From: Burkholderiales bacterium
GTDB taxonomy: Bacteria > Pseudomonadota > Gammaproteobacteria > Burkholderiales > Burkholderiaceae_E
NCBI GenBank assembly: GCA_027489195.1
Contig: JAIYAG010000279.1
Span: 1 to 24,702, forward strand
DNA length: 24,702 bases
Direction: 5' to 3'
Positions 14,799 to 21,983 of this stretch are shown in pieces. Position 1 is the stretch's first letter. Each line of letters begins with the position of its first letter. A model generated the notes under the pieces. The model searched no databases and was not told the DNA's origin. It saw only the letters and a program-made list of their open reading frames with translations. The translations under genes and the position numbers were made by a program.

Positions 14799-15199
14799 CA
14801 GGCCTCCCTGAACTTTCCGTACAGCTCGGTGGTGGCGATGATCACGTGGGCCTGCGCGCCGTTCAGTCGATGCGGGTTGGCCTCGGCCTCGTACTCGGCG
14901 GAGGTCATCATGTCGAGGAAGGCGGCGCGCGACGGGTAGCGCACCAGCACCACGAAGTCCCAGTCGCCCTGCGCCGCGGCGCCCAGCGCCACGGCCTCGG
15001 CCCGGCCCGACCACAGCACGGTGCCGCCGCGCGCCTTGATCATCGGCATGGTGGCGGCGCTGTAGCGCAGGTAGGCGTCCCAGCCCGATCCGCTGCCGTC
15101 GACCGCATGCTCGCGCAGCTTGACGAGGTTCAGCATGGTGACCGGGCCGTCGTCGTTCAAGGCACGCAGGCCCGTGCCGTTCAGGTCTTCGACACTCAT
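14798..15199 (-). CDS. DUF1330-like (dimeric alpha+beta barrel) protein
   Basis: This 133-residue protein has the ferredoxin-like layout of DUF1330 and related dimeric barrel proteins: VTMLNLVKLRE strand, WDAYLRYSAATMPMIKARGG helix and turn, WDFVVLVRYPSRAAFLDMM, then a C-terminal strand. No enzymatic residues can be assigned with confidence. AGGAG 8 bases before the ATG supports the start. It lies 21 bp after another DUF1330 gene and overlaps the hydrolase gene by one base. Such small barrels are frequent in catabolic operons, where some act as monooxygenases or isomerases; which applies here is unknown. Confidence 0.78.
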   Translation of the reverse strand: MSVEDLNGTGLRALNDDGPVTMLNLVKLREHAVDGSGSGWDAYLRYSAATMPMIKARGGTVLWSGRAEAVALGAAAQGDWDFVVLVRYPSRAAFLDMMTSAEYEAEANPHRLNGAQAHVIIATTELYGKFREA

Positions 15200-15220
15200 C
15201 GCGGGGCTCCTGGATCCACG

Positions 15221-15517
15221 TTACGCGGCGGGGGCGCCGTCGACGAGGATGAACTCGAAGGTGGCGCAGTCCTTCCGGTACGCGATGATCGCCTGATACG
15301 CGTCCGACCGGTAACAGCGCTCGGCACTGTCGAAGTCGGGGAACTCGGCGATGACGACGCGTCGCGTCTCCTCGGGCCCCTCGAAGGTGACGAGCTTGCC
15401 GCCGCGCGCGATGTGTCGGCCGCCGAAGCTCGCGACCACGGCGGGCGAGCGGCTGGCGTACGCCTGGTAGGCCACGGGGTCATGCACGACGGCACGTACG
15501 ATGAAGTAGGCGGGCAT
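15221..15517 (-). CDS. DUF1330 family protein
   Basis: This 98-residue protein is a standard DUF1330 member: PAYFIVRAVVHDPVAYQAYA at the start, then GGRHIARGGKLVTFEG, RVVIAEFPDFDSAERCYRSD and a final beta strand. The family adopts a dimeric ferredoxin-like fold and has no agreed function. AGGAGA about 10 bases upstream supports the ATG at 15517. It sits mid-operon between a glutathione S-transferase gene (42 bp upstream) and the longer barrel protein, which may be a diverged relative. Confidence 0.88.
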   Translation of the reverse strand: MPAYFIVRAVVHDPVAYQAYASRSPAVVASFGGRHIARGGKLVTFEGPEETRRVVIAEFPDFDSAERCYRSDAYQAIIAYRKDCATFEFILVDGAPAA

Positions 15518-15559
15518 GGGTGAGCGGTCTCCTGAGGGCGGGGGTGCCGAGGGCCGCGC

Positions 15560-16246
15560 TCAGCGGCGTCCTTGTCCGAACAGCACGGACTTCGCCGCGT
15601 CGGTGACGGTGGGGGCCGTGTTCAGGTCCTTGCCGATCGCGTAGGCGCGCTGCACGGCGGGGCGGGCCTCGATGCGGGCCAGCCAGCGCGCGATGTTGGG
15701 AAACTCCTCGAGCACGATGCCCTGACGCTGCCACAGCAGACACCAGGGGTAGGCGGCCATGTCGGCCACGGAGTAATCGCCTGCGATGAAGTCGCGGCCC
15801 TCGAGCCGACGCTCCAGCACGCCGTACAGGCGCTGCGTCTCCTTCACGTAGCGCTCGATGGCGTAGGGCAGCTTCTCGGGTGCGTAGTGGGCGAAGTGAT
15901 GGTTCTGGCCCAGCATCGGACCGAGCCCGCCCATCTGCCACATCAGCCACTCGAGCGTGGTCTTGCGCCCGCGCAGGTCGGCCGGCACGAAGTGCCCGGA
16001 CTTCTCGGCCAGGTACCAGAGGATCGCGCCGGATTCGAACAGCGAGAGCGGCTCGCCGCCGTCGGCGGGCGCATGGTCCACCATCGCCGGCATGCGGTTG
16101 TTGGGCGAGATCGCGAGGAACTCGGGCTTGAACTGGTCGCCGGCGCTGATGTTGACCGGCACGAGCCGGTACGCGAGCCCGACCTCCTCCAGGAAGATCA
16201 GCGGCTTGTAGCCGTTGGGCGTGGTCCAGAAGTACAGGTCGATCAT
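15560..16246 (-). CDS. Glutathione S-transferase, Ure2p/YfcG-like
   Basis: The 228-residue cytosolic protein has a thioredoxin-like N-terminal domain with the YfcG/YghU-type active-site stretch YFWTTPNGYK (5-14), the cis-proline region NNRMPAMVD (49-57) and the glutathione-binding FESGAI (70-75). The helical C-terminal domain runs from about 95 and contains FIAGDYSVADMAAYPW (153-168), the conserved N-capping motif. In this group a Thr/Asn pair rather than Tyr or Cys handles glutathione, and disulfide-bond reductase activity is common. GAGGAG precedes the ATG at 16246. The start codon overlaps the stop of the preceding gene by 4 bases, so the two transferases are coupled. Confidence 0.93.
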   Translation of the reverse strand: MIDLYFWTTPNGYKPLIFLEEVGLAYRLVPVNISAGDQFKPEFLAISPNNRMPAMVDHAPADGGEPLSLFESGAILWYLAEKSGHFVPADLRGRKTTLEWLMWQMGGLGPMLGQNHHFAHYAPEKLPYAIERYVKETQRLYGVLERRLEGRDFIAGDYSVADMAAYPWCLLWQRQGIVLEEFPNIARWLARIEARPAVQRAYAIGKDLNTAPTVTDAAKSVLFGQGRR

Positions 16247-16977
16247 GGTCGGTCTCCTCGTGGGGCCGATGACGGCCGGGCGGTGTCGGGGTGCGCGCAG
16301 GGTGCGGCGGCACCGAGGCCATCGAAGCGGTTCAGCAGGCGCTCGAACCAGTCGTTCACCGGGTCGTCGCTCGCCAGCAGGCTGCGGCCGACACCACAGC
16401 GCGCCCACTGGAACGCCGCGAACACGATGTAGTCGGCGAAGCTCGGGCCGTCGCCGCCGAGCCAGGCCTGGCCGGCCAGCGTCGCGCGCAGCGGCTGCAG
16501 CGATGCATGCAGCGCGGGCAGGTGCGCGTCCCGATCCGCACTGAATGCCTCCAGCGTCATGCCCAGGCGCGCCTCGCGGGTGCGGCGGAAGTAGTCCACG
16601 TCCATCGGATGGAGCTGCAGCACCAGGTCGGCAACGATCTGTCGCGTGATCTGCGGGAACAGCACCGACTCGGTCCAGTGCCGGACGAACATCGCGTGCG
16701 CCCGTGCCTGCGGGGAGTCGAACAGCGGCTGCTGCGGATAGCGCTGCTCCAGGTAGTCGGCGATGGCCATCGAGTCGGTCACCACGACCTCGCCATCCAC
16801 CAGCACCGGCACCCGCTCGCTGCCTGCGAAGGCGATGCGGTCCTTCTCGGTGAAGCGCCACGGCACGGCCTGCACGTCCAGGCCCTTGTGCGCCAGCGCC
16901 ATCCGGATGCGCCAGCAGTAGGGGCTGAAGCGCACGCCTTCGTCGCGACCAGCGAGGTCGTAGAGCACTCGGTTCAT
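16243..16977 (-). CDS. Glutathione S-transferase family protein, SPYCWR type
   Basis: The 244-residue protein has a thioredoxin-like domain starting LYDLAGRDEGVRFSPYCWRI with a candidate catalytic Cys21, followed by RVPVLVDGEVVVTDSMAIAD, which carries the cis-proline and the glutathione gamma-glutamyl contact (DS). The helical domain includes WLGGDGPSFADYIVFAAFQW. Cys-type enzymes often perform reductive dehalogenation, deglutathionylation or ring-opening reactions rather than simple conjugation. The C-terminal 25 residues are a Pro/Ala-rich tail. It lies 34 bp after the AhpD-like gene, and its stop overlaps the next transferase gene (ATGA). Sure of family, not of substrate. Confidence 0.91.
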   Translation of the reverse strand: MNRVLYDLAGRDEGVRFSPYCWRIRMALAHKGLDVQAVPWRFTEKDRIAFAGSERVPVLVDGEVVVTDSMAIADYLEQRYPQQPLFDSPQARAHAMFVRHWTESVLFPQITRQIVADLVLQLHPMDVDYFRRTREARLGMTLEAFSADRDAHLPALHASLQPLRATLAGQAWLGGDGPSFADYIVFAAFQWARCGVGRSLLASDDPVNDWFERLLNRFDGLGAAAPCAHPDTARPSSAPRGDRP

Positions 16978-17011
16978 GGTCGGGTCTGCCTCGTGAACGG
17001 CGCCGTGAGGG

Positions 17012-17581
17012 TTACGCCGCTTGTCCGCGCAGGCGCGGGTGCGTCCACTCGAACGGCTTGAACGCCGGGTCCAGCGCCGTTTCCGCGATGTGGTTGATGT
17101 AGTTGCTCATCACCTTGTAGGCCACGGCGACGATCACCTCCAGCACGGTCGCTTCGGTATAGCCGGCGTCGTAGAGGGCCTGCACGTCCTCGGGCTGCAC
17201 CCAGCCGCGCTCGCGGGTCATCTTGGCCGCGAAGACCCGCAGGGTCTCGAGCTTCGCATCGGTCAGCGGCTGACCTTCACGCAGCGCTTCGAGGATCGGG
17301 GCGGGCATGCGCTCGGCGGTGGCGATCATCGAGTGCGCGGCCAGGCAGTAGTGGCACTCGTTCTCGTAGTTGATCGACTGCAGCACGACCTGGCGCTCGA
17401 GCACGCTCATGCTGCTCTTCCCGTAGATCTGCCCGATGGCCTGGTAGGCCTCGTACATCACGGGCGAGCCGGCCATGATGCCGTGCAGGTTGGGGATGAA
17501 TTTGTAGCGGGCCTGCGATTTCTCCAGCATCTCCCGGCTGGCGTCGGGTGCGGTCTGTGCGGTGTGGATGGTGAGCTGCAT
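17012..17581 (-). CDS. Carboxymuconolactone decarboxylase/AhpD-like protein
   Basis: The 189-residue protein has the AhpD-type site NECHYCLAAH (74-83), with C76, C79 and H83 in CxxCxxxH spacing. The surrounding helices (LERQVVLQSINYEN before and LETLRVFAAKMTRERG after) are typical. AhpD uses the CxxC pair for peroxide reduction, and many relatives in catabolic operons are described as peroxidase-like. The ATG at 17581 has AGGAGA 8 bases upstream. It is the first gene of the minus-strand operon and is divergent from the LysR gene at 17726. A role in protecting against peroxides or reactive intermediates of the same pathway is a reasonable inference. Confidence 0.92.
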   Translation of the reverse strand: MQLTIHTAQTAPDASREMLEKSQARYKFIPNLHGIMAGSPVMYEAYQAIGQIYGKSSMSVLERQVVLQSINYENECHYCLAAHSMIATAERMPAPILEALREGQPLTDAKLETLRVFAAKMTRERGWVQPEDVQALYDAGYTEATVLEVIVAVAYKVMSNYINHIAETALDPAFKPFEWTHPRLRGQAA

Positions 17582-17610
17582 GCCGGATCTCCTGGGCGAT
17601 CATGTGGGGG

Positions 17611-17701
17611 GCACCCGAGGTGCACGGGCTGTACCGTGACCCGGAGTCACCCCGGCGAGAAGCCGGGTCGAAGGCATGGGGGCCATGCCATTCAGGAATG
17701 G
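17611..17701. promoter_or_regulatory. Chain of inverted repeats incl. a LysR box, between the AhpD-like operon and LysR gene
   Basis: Perfect inverted repeats follow each other almost without gap: GCACC/GGTGC (17611-17623), CACGG/CCGTG (17623-17638), GTGAC/GTCAC (17636-17650), CCCGGC/GCCGGG (17651-17667), GGCATGG/CCATGCC (17673-17689) and CCATTC/GAATGG (17688-17701). The third contains TGAC-N5-GTCA, exactly the T-N11-A geometry of LysR boxes. That one is the best candidate for the regulator's binding site; the others may be secondary sites or RNA structure. Confidence 0.55.
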
Positions 17702-17725
17702 GGGACCGACGATGAGGCGTGAACC

Positions 17726-18643
17726 GTGGACGTGCTAGCCGCTTTTCGGGTGCTCGTCTGTGTCGCGGAGCGAGGCAGCTTCTCGGCCGCGGCCCGTGAG
17801 CTGGGCGTGGGTCAGCCGGCGGTGTCCAGGCAGATGGCGGCGCTCGAGGCGCACCTGGGCACGCGCCTGTTCAACCGCAGTGCCGCGTCGCTCGGGCTGA
17901 GCGACGACGGGCTGGCGCTGCTCGATCGCGCCCGGCTCGTGGTCGACGCCGTGGACGAGGCGCAGGACCTGGTGCGACTGCGCGGCCGCGGGGTGGGGGG
18001 CCGGGTGCGGATCGCCGGTCCGGTGGTGTTCGGCCGCACCTGGCTGATTCCGAAGCTCGCGGCGTTGGCCCGCCTGCATCCGCAGCTCGAGTTCGACCTG
18101 GTCCTGAACGACAGCTTCGTAGACCTGGCGGAAGAAGGCGTGGACCTGGCGATCCGCGTGGGCGAGATCACCGACCTGAACCTGATCGCTCGCCCGCTGA
18201 TGGCGGTGCGGCGGGTGGCGATCGCCGCGCCGTCGTACCTGGCGCGGCGCGGCGTGCCGGCGCATCCGCGCGATCTGGCGCAGCACGACTGCGTGGTCTA
18301 CACGCGCCTGGCCACCGGCTCGCTGTGGCGCTTCGAGGGTGAGGACGAGGGTAAGAGTGAGGGTGTTGGCGAGGGCATCGAGGTCGAGGTCTCGGGGCCG
18401 CTCCGGGTCAACAACTCGGCCGGCGTGCTCGCCGCGGTGACCGCCGGCGCGGGCATCGGCGTGGTGCCGCTGTTCACCATGACCGGCCAGGTCGAGCGCG
18501 GCGAGGTGCAGGTCATTCTCGAACGCTTCGAGCCGCGCTCGCTGCCGATGCATCTGGTGTACGCATCGCGCCATCACATGCCGGCCAAGATCCGGCTGAC
18601 GATCGACTACCTGATCGAGCAGGCGGGCGAACTGTCCGAATGA
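17726..18643 (+). CDS. LysR-family regulator of the divergent detoxification operon
   Basis: The 305-residue protein has the N-terminal winged helix-turn-helix (FSAAARELGVGQPAVSRQMA, then LGTRLFNRSAASLGLSDDG) and an effector domain from about residue 91 (GGRVRIAGPVVFGRTWLIPK). The start is a GTG at 17726 with GAGG about 9 bases upstream; the helix-turn-helix follows directly. It is divergent from the six-gene operon beginning at 17581, the usual position for the activator of such an operon. An unusual Glu/Gly-rich insert lies at about residues 204-218, encoded by imperfect GAGGGT repeats at 18335-18376. The inducer is unknown, perhaps an electrophile or its glutathione adduct. It ends 12 bp from the convergent barrel gene. 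Confidence 0.93.
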   Translation: MDVLAAFRVLVCVAERGSFSAAARELGVGQPAVSRQMAALEAHLGTRLFNRSAASLGLSDDGLALLDRARLVVDAVDEAQDLVRLRGRGVGGRVRIAGPVVFGRTWLIPKLAALARLHPQLEFDLVLNDSFVDLAEEGVDLAIRVGEITDLNLIARPLMAVRRVAIAAPSYLARRGVPAHPRDLAQHDCVVYTRLATGSLWRFEGEDEGKSEGVGEGIEVEVSGPLRVNNSAGVLAAVTAGAGIGVVPLFTMTGQVERGEVQVILERFEPRSLPMHLVYASRHHMPAKIRLTIDYLIEQAGELSE

Positions 18644-18655
18644 ACCTCGAGCACC

Positions 18656-19447
18656 TCAGAACCCGAGGATCTTGCACCCCACTTCCACACCCCACTGACT
18701 CGGCCGGTCACCGCCCGCGAACACCGACGGCTTGACGAAGACGATGAGGTTCCCGCCCAGGGCGGACCCGACGACACGGCCCATCGTGACCTGCAGGCTG
18801 AGATAGCGCTTGTTGTTCTCCCAGTCGACGTTCACCGCGGGATCGAAGGTCACGAGGTTGCGCGGATCGGCGAACTTCGGCACGTAGTAGAAGTCCAGCG
18901 TCGTGGTGTTGACGGTCGGCCGACCCGCATCGCCGGAGAGGCTGTTGCTCTGCACGAAGGCCGGCGCGAAGATCGCGCCGCTGTCTAGGAATCGCGCGTA
19001 GATCAGCGTGCCCTTGAACACGTTCTTGCCGGTGCCCAGCTCGGGCCGCGAGGCGGTGTTCAGCGACAGCTCGCCCTGGGCCACGAACCCGTGATGCGGG
19101 GTCACGCCGAACACATGGGCGAGCTGCAGCGACGCATCGCCGACGCCGTAGTCGCGGTTGCCCGCCACGTCGACCGAGGCCACCGGCGCCCGGAACCGAA
19201 GGCTGTAGTCGCGCCGCTCGCCGAGCGGCTGCGTGAAGCTCAGCCGCAGCGTGCTGCTGCCGAAGCCGCCCTTCAGGTCCAGGTACTCGAACTTGGCTTC
19301 GGCCAACCGGGCGAACCGGGTCGGATCGGTGCCGTTGTCCAGGGGCTTGTCGGCCTGCGGCCCCGACGCGCCCGATGACTGCGCCAGGCAGGGCGATGCG
19401 AGCAGGCAGCCGAGCGCCAGGGTGATGACGGATGCGTATCGGTTCAT
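18656..19447 (-). CDS. Predicted outer-membrane beta-barrel protein
   Basis: The 263-residue precursor has a signal peptide with likely cleavage after residue 22 (ASPCLA/QSSG). The mature part is a series of alternating amphipathic strands separated by short polar turns (FEYLDLKGGFGSSTLRLSFT, RRDYSLRFRAPVASVDV, RYLSLQVTMGRVVGSAL), ending in a C-terminal Phe (CKILGF), the signature recognised by the Bam machinery. This matches transporter-like barrels of unknown cargo. AGGCGG 7 bases before the ATG at 19447 supports the start over one 39 bases upstream. It may be monocistronic. A role in passage of hydrophobic compounds would fit the neighbouring detoxification genes, but that is a guess. Confidence 0.78.
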   Translation of the reverse strand: MNRYASVITLALGCLLASPCLAQSSGASGPQADKPLDNGTDPTRFARLAEAKFEYLDLKGGFGSSTLRLSFTQPLGERRDYSLRFRAPVASVDVAGNRDYGVGDASLQLAHVFGVTPHHGFVAQGELSLNTASRPELGTGKNVFKGTLIYARFLDSGAIFAPAFVQSNSLSGDAGRPTVNTTTLDFYYVPKFADPRNLVTFDPAVNVDWENNKRYLSLQVTMGRVVGSALGGNLIVFVKPSVFAGGDRPSQWGVEVGCKILGF

Positions 19448-19563
19448 GGTGGCCGCCTGATCGGGTAGCGCGCGAATCGACGCCACGTGGGGCGGGATTG
19501 TAGGGCGCCCCTACAGCGTCGACTTCTGGATGAACCGCAGCGCCCGGCGCCGCACCAGCCCTG

Positions 19564-20688
19564 TCAGGCGGTCCCCGCCCCGAGCATCACCGCCTCCACC
19601 CCCCGCCTGAGCGACCTCGGCATCGCCGCCCCCCGCCCGAACCGGACCACGAGATCCGGCCGCTGGCCCGCGAGGCCCACCGTCTCCGCGAACGGCAGCC
19701 TCAGCCCCGCCACCTCCACCGGCTGGTTCAGGAACGCGTTGCGGATCCCGAGTGCGGTGGCCTGCAGCGCGAAGCGCTCGTAGCAGCGTCCGACCTCGAC
19801 CCAGTTCGCCTTGTCGGCGGTCAGGCCGACGAACACCGCGATGCCTGCGGCACTGCGCACCTGGCGGGCATACCGGTCGTTCTCGCCCTCGGCGGTAAGC
19901 AGCCACCGGAACGCGCGCCGGCCGATCCAGGACGGGATGTTCGGGCTGCCGGAGCTCACGCTGTACAGGCCGTCGCGGGTCCGCACGGCTTCGGCGCCGT
20001 TGAAGCGGATCCAGGACTTCAGCTCGGCGACGAAGGCGGGGTCTGCGAGCTGCGCGGTGTTGCCCTGGATCACGTAGTCGAGGGTCCGCTCCATGGTCGG
20101 GCGATCGGTCAGCAGCAGCAGGCGCACGGTGTCGGAGCTGCCGGCCCGCTGCAGCATCGTCAGCGCCTGGACGGACAGGGGCTTGCCGTCGTAGTCGCCA
20201 CGGGTGCACTGGCGATCGGGGATCGCGATGTAGAGATTGGAGGTCCGGGCAGCGGTGGGCTCGAGGCTCACGCGGATGGCATCGGTGGCGGGATCGAAGC
20301 GCGCCTCGCCGTGCCGGCCGTGGGCGTGGGCGGCCTGGATCAGGTTCTCGGTGGCGCAGCCGAGCGAGACGAACAGGTGGTGGTCGTCGGGGTCGACGGC
20401 AGGGCATCGACGCGCGAGGTCGGGCAGGACGGTGATGGCGCGGCCGGCGGGGTCGAGCGCGAACTTCCAGCATTGGGTGTTGTGGCTGGACGGGGCGAGG
20501 GTGGCGCTGCGGACGAGCTCGCGGGCGAGCGGCTCGCCGACGAGGCCGTTCGTTGCGCCGGCCTGCCAGGTGCGGGCCGCGGTGGCGGCGTAGCTGTTGG
20601 CGGCGGGCTCGGCGGCGCATGCACCCAGCGCCAGCGGACCGGCCACGACGACGGGCAGTGACGCGGCGAACTGTCGGCGGGTGGTCAT
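19564..20688 (-). CDS. Nitroreductase-fold protein (Acg-like), Tat-exported lipoprotein
   Basis: The 374-residue protein begins MTTRRQFAAS, a twin-arginine motif, followed by a hydrophobic core and the lipobox LGAC with Cys24 as the acylated residue. The rest resembles Acg-type nitroreductase-fold proteins: SATLAPSSHNTQCWKF (61-76) matches the FMN-phosphate-binding start, and later regions (GIAVFVGLTADKANWVEVGR, YERFALQATALGIRNAFLNQ) are typical. Acg relatives may bind FMN without known reductase activity. Export suggests a folded, cofactor-loaded protein anchored in a membrane facing the periplasm. The ATG at 20688 overlaps the stop of a 32-codon ORF (ATGA); starts further upstream would put the RR motif too deep. 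Confidence 0.87.
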   Translation of the reverse strand: MTTRRQFAASLPVVVAGPLALGACAAEPAANSYAATAARTWQAGATNGLVGEPLARELVRSATLAPSSHNTQCWKFALDPAGRAITVLPDLARRCPAVDPDDHHLFVSLGCATENLIQAAHAHGRHGEARFDPATDAIRVSLEPTAARTSNLYIAIPDRQCTRGDYDGKPLSVQALTMLQRAGSSDTVRLLLLTDRPTMERTLDYVIQGNTAQLADPAFVAELKSWIRFNGAEAVRTRDGLYSVSSGSPNIPSWIGRRAFRWLLTAEGENDRYARQVRSAAGIAVFVGLTADKANWVEVGRCYERFALQATALGIRNAFLNQPVEVAGLRLPFAETVGLAGQRPDLVVRFGRGAAMPRSLRRGVEAVMLGAGTA

Positions 20689-20783
20689 GCGGCGGGGGCG
20701 AAGCCCCATTGCATCGGCCACACCGCCGTGTTGTAGGCGCGGAAGACGTCGTGGAACTGCTCGGGCGTGAACGGGAGCGTCAT
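20685..20783 (-). pseudogene. 32-codon N-terminal relic of a DUF6064-like membrane protein gene
   Basis: Starting at an ATG at 20783, the frame encodes 32 residues beginning MTLPFTPEQFHDVFRAYNTA and ending at a TGA overlapping the next gene's ATG. The opening (LPFTxEQFxxVFxxYNxAVWPxQ) resembles the conserved N-terminus of DUF6064-type integral membrane proteins, which run to about 200 residues. The hydrophobic remainder is missing here. It is most simply the truncated remains of a gene once next to the nitroreductase-like gene, now possibly acting as a leader peptide. The family match is from memory. Confidence 0.5.
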
Positions 20784-20840
20784 GGCCGCATCGTGGGCGA
20801 CGGGGCGCTCGGGGGTCTGTGCGGTGGCGGACGCTGGGGG

Positions 20841-20882
20841 CGCAGGCCGATGCCGCAGGCTCGGATGTCGAACCGGCCTGCG
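20841..20882 (-). terminator. 9-bp inverted repeat after the HEPN-like gene (candidate terminator)
   Basis: CGCAGGCCG (20841-20849) and CGGCCTGCG (20874-20882) are perfect 9-base arms around a 24-base loop, beginning 7 bases after the HEPN-like stop codon. There is no T run, so intrinsic termination is uncertain. Confidence 0.38.
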
Positions 20883-20889
20883 ACGAACC

Positions 20890-21300
20890 CTAGAGCAGGT
20901 CCTGCGCCCAGCGAGCGAACGCCTCGAGGTCCGCGAGCAACCGGCCGGCTTCTTCGCGAGAAGCCTGCCGAGCCCCGTACTGCGCTTCGTCCTTGAAGCT
21001 CAGGATGCGTCGATAGCGACGCTCCTGGCCGTCCGGCATCAAGTTGCCGAGCACATCGCGCAGCAGGCGCGATGCCTGGGCGTGGTCCTGCTGGTTGACG
21101 ACCTGCGCGCGTCTGGCCGTGATGCTGTCGCCGAACGCAATGGCCGACAACACGATCTGGCTGATGACGGGGTTGCAGTTCTGGCGTGCTTCCGCAAGCA
21201 GATAGGCCTGCTGCGCGGCCTCCAGGTAGGCCTGCGCGGCACTCGACCTGCCCTGCCAATGGAGCGCGTCGACCTTCTTGCGCGGGCTCGTGCGGGTCAC
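20890..21300 (-). CDS. HEPN-like protein, partner of the nucleotidyltransferase
   Basis: The 136-residue all-helical protein starts at a GTG that overlaps the stop of the nucleotidyltransferase gene (GTGA). It reads VTRTSPRKKVDALHWQGRSS, then helices YLEAAQQAYLLAEAR, VISQIVLSAIAFGDSITARR, QQDHAQASRLLRDVLG and a C-terminal helical pair. The AIAFGDSITARR...DHAQASRLL pattern is that of HEPN domains, which in toxin-antitoxin pairs are ribonucleases neutralised by nucleotidyltransferase partners. The usual R-x4-6-H motif is not exact: R64 and H73 are separated by 8 residues. Gene pairing makes the assignment likely; toxicity cannot be judged from sequence. Confidence 0.75.
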   Translation of the reverse strand: MTRTSPRKKVDALHWQGRSSAAQAYLEAAQQAYLLAEARQNCNPVISQIVLSAIAFGDSITARRAQVVNQQDHAQASRLLRDVLGNLMPDGQERRYRRILSFKDEAQYGARQASREEAGRLLADLEAFARWAQDLL

Positions 21301-21962
21301 GCCGGCTGCGCCGCCTTGGCACAGCGCGCGGCTTCCTTGGCCGGGCTGATGCCCTTGAGCACTTTCGCGTCCCGGAGCACCTCCGACCACCACGGGTCAG
21401 CTGGAGGCAGCCTGGCCAGCTCCGAGGGCGTGAGCACCACCGGGGAGATGTGCACGCCCAGGCGATCCCCAAGCACCTGCATGGCGTCGCGTACGTGGCG
21501 GCTCGCGTCGACGCTGTCCTCGACCAGCACGAGCGCGATGTCCATGTCGCTGCGCGGCTCGTCCGTAGCGCGCGCGACGCTGCCGTACAGCCATGCCGAG
21601 CGGATCTGCTTTTCGGCGGCCAGGCCATCGCCCAACTGTGCCTGCAGCGCCTGCCAGTGCCGGCGTTCGACTTCGAAGAGCTGGGCCAGCGCTGTCACGA
21701 GCGGCTGCTCGAGTGCCGGTGCGTAGAGCCGGGTGCCCGCCGGGCCCAACACCTTGACCGCGCCCTGCGCCGCCAGCGCATCGAGCGTGTTGCGCACGCC
21801 CCGTGCCGTCATGGCGCAGTCGGACGCAAGCTGCGCGGCGCTCTGGGCGCCACCGTGGCTCAGCAGCGCGCGCAGCACACGAACGTGGCCGCCGCTGGCC
21901 AGCAGTCGGGTCAGCGGAAAGCGCACGAAGCTCTGGACGGACGAGGGCTGCATGATGCTCAT
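21297..21962 (-). CDS. Winged-helix/minimal nucleotidyltransferase fusion protein (antitoxin-like)
   Basis: The 221-residue protein has an N-terminal winged helix (about 15-82: PLTRLLASGGHVRVLRALLS, then QLASDCAMTARGVRNTLDAL) followed by a nucleotidyltransferase domain. The motif is GSVARATDEPRSDMDIALVL (127-146), with G127-S128 and metal-binding D139 and D141. The third acidic residue is not clear; the strand reads VHISPVVLTP. Minimal nucleotidyltransferases of HEPN pairs add AMP to the toxin to silence it. Here a DNA-binding domain is fused, so the same protein could repress its own promoter at 21984-22029. The ATG at 21962 is chosen; an ATG at 21953 and a TTG at 21992 are alternatives, and none has a good ribosome binding site. 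Confidence 0.85.
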   Translation of the reverse strand: MSIMQPSSVQSFVRFPLTRLLASGGHVRVLRALLSHGGAQSAAQLASDCAMTARGVRNTLDALAAQGAVKVLGPAGTRLYAPALEQPLVTALAQLFEVERRHWQALQAQLGDGLAAEKQIRSAWLYGSVARATDEPRSDMDIALVLVEDSVDASRHVRDAMQVLGDRLGVHISPVVLTPSELARLPPADPWWSEVLRDAKVLKGISPAKEAARCAKAAQPA

Positions 21963-21983
21963 ACCGTACCGTGGCCCGGCCAG

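Noticed and set aside
15560..16861. 433-residue frame suggesting a double glutathione S-transferase fusion
   Set aside because: The extra N-terminal part is the neighbouring transferase gene read in the wrong frame; a clear ribosome binding site and the thioredoxin-like domain begin at 16246.
18645..18668. CCTCG...CGAGG inverted repeat between the convergent LysR and barrel genes
   Set aside because: Short arms with a 14-base loop overlapping the barrel gene's coding end; likely chance.
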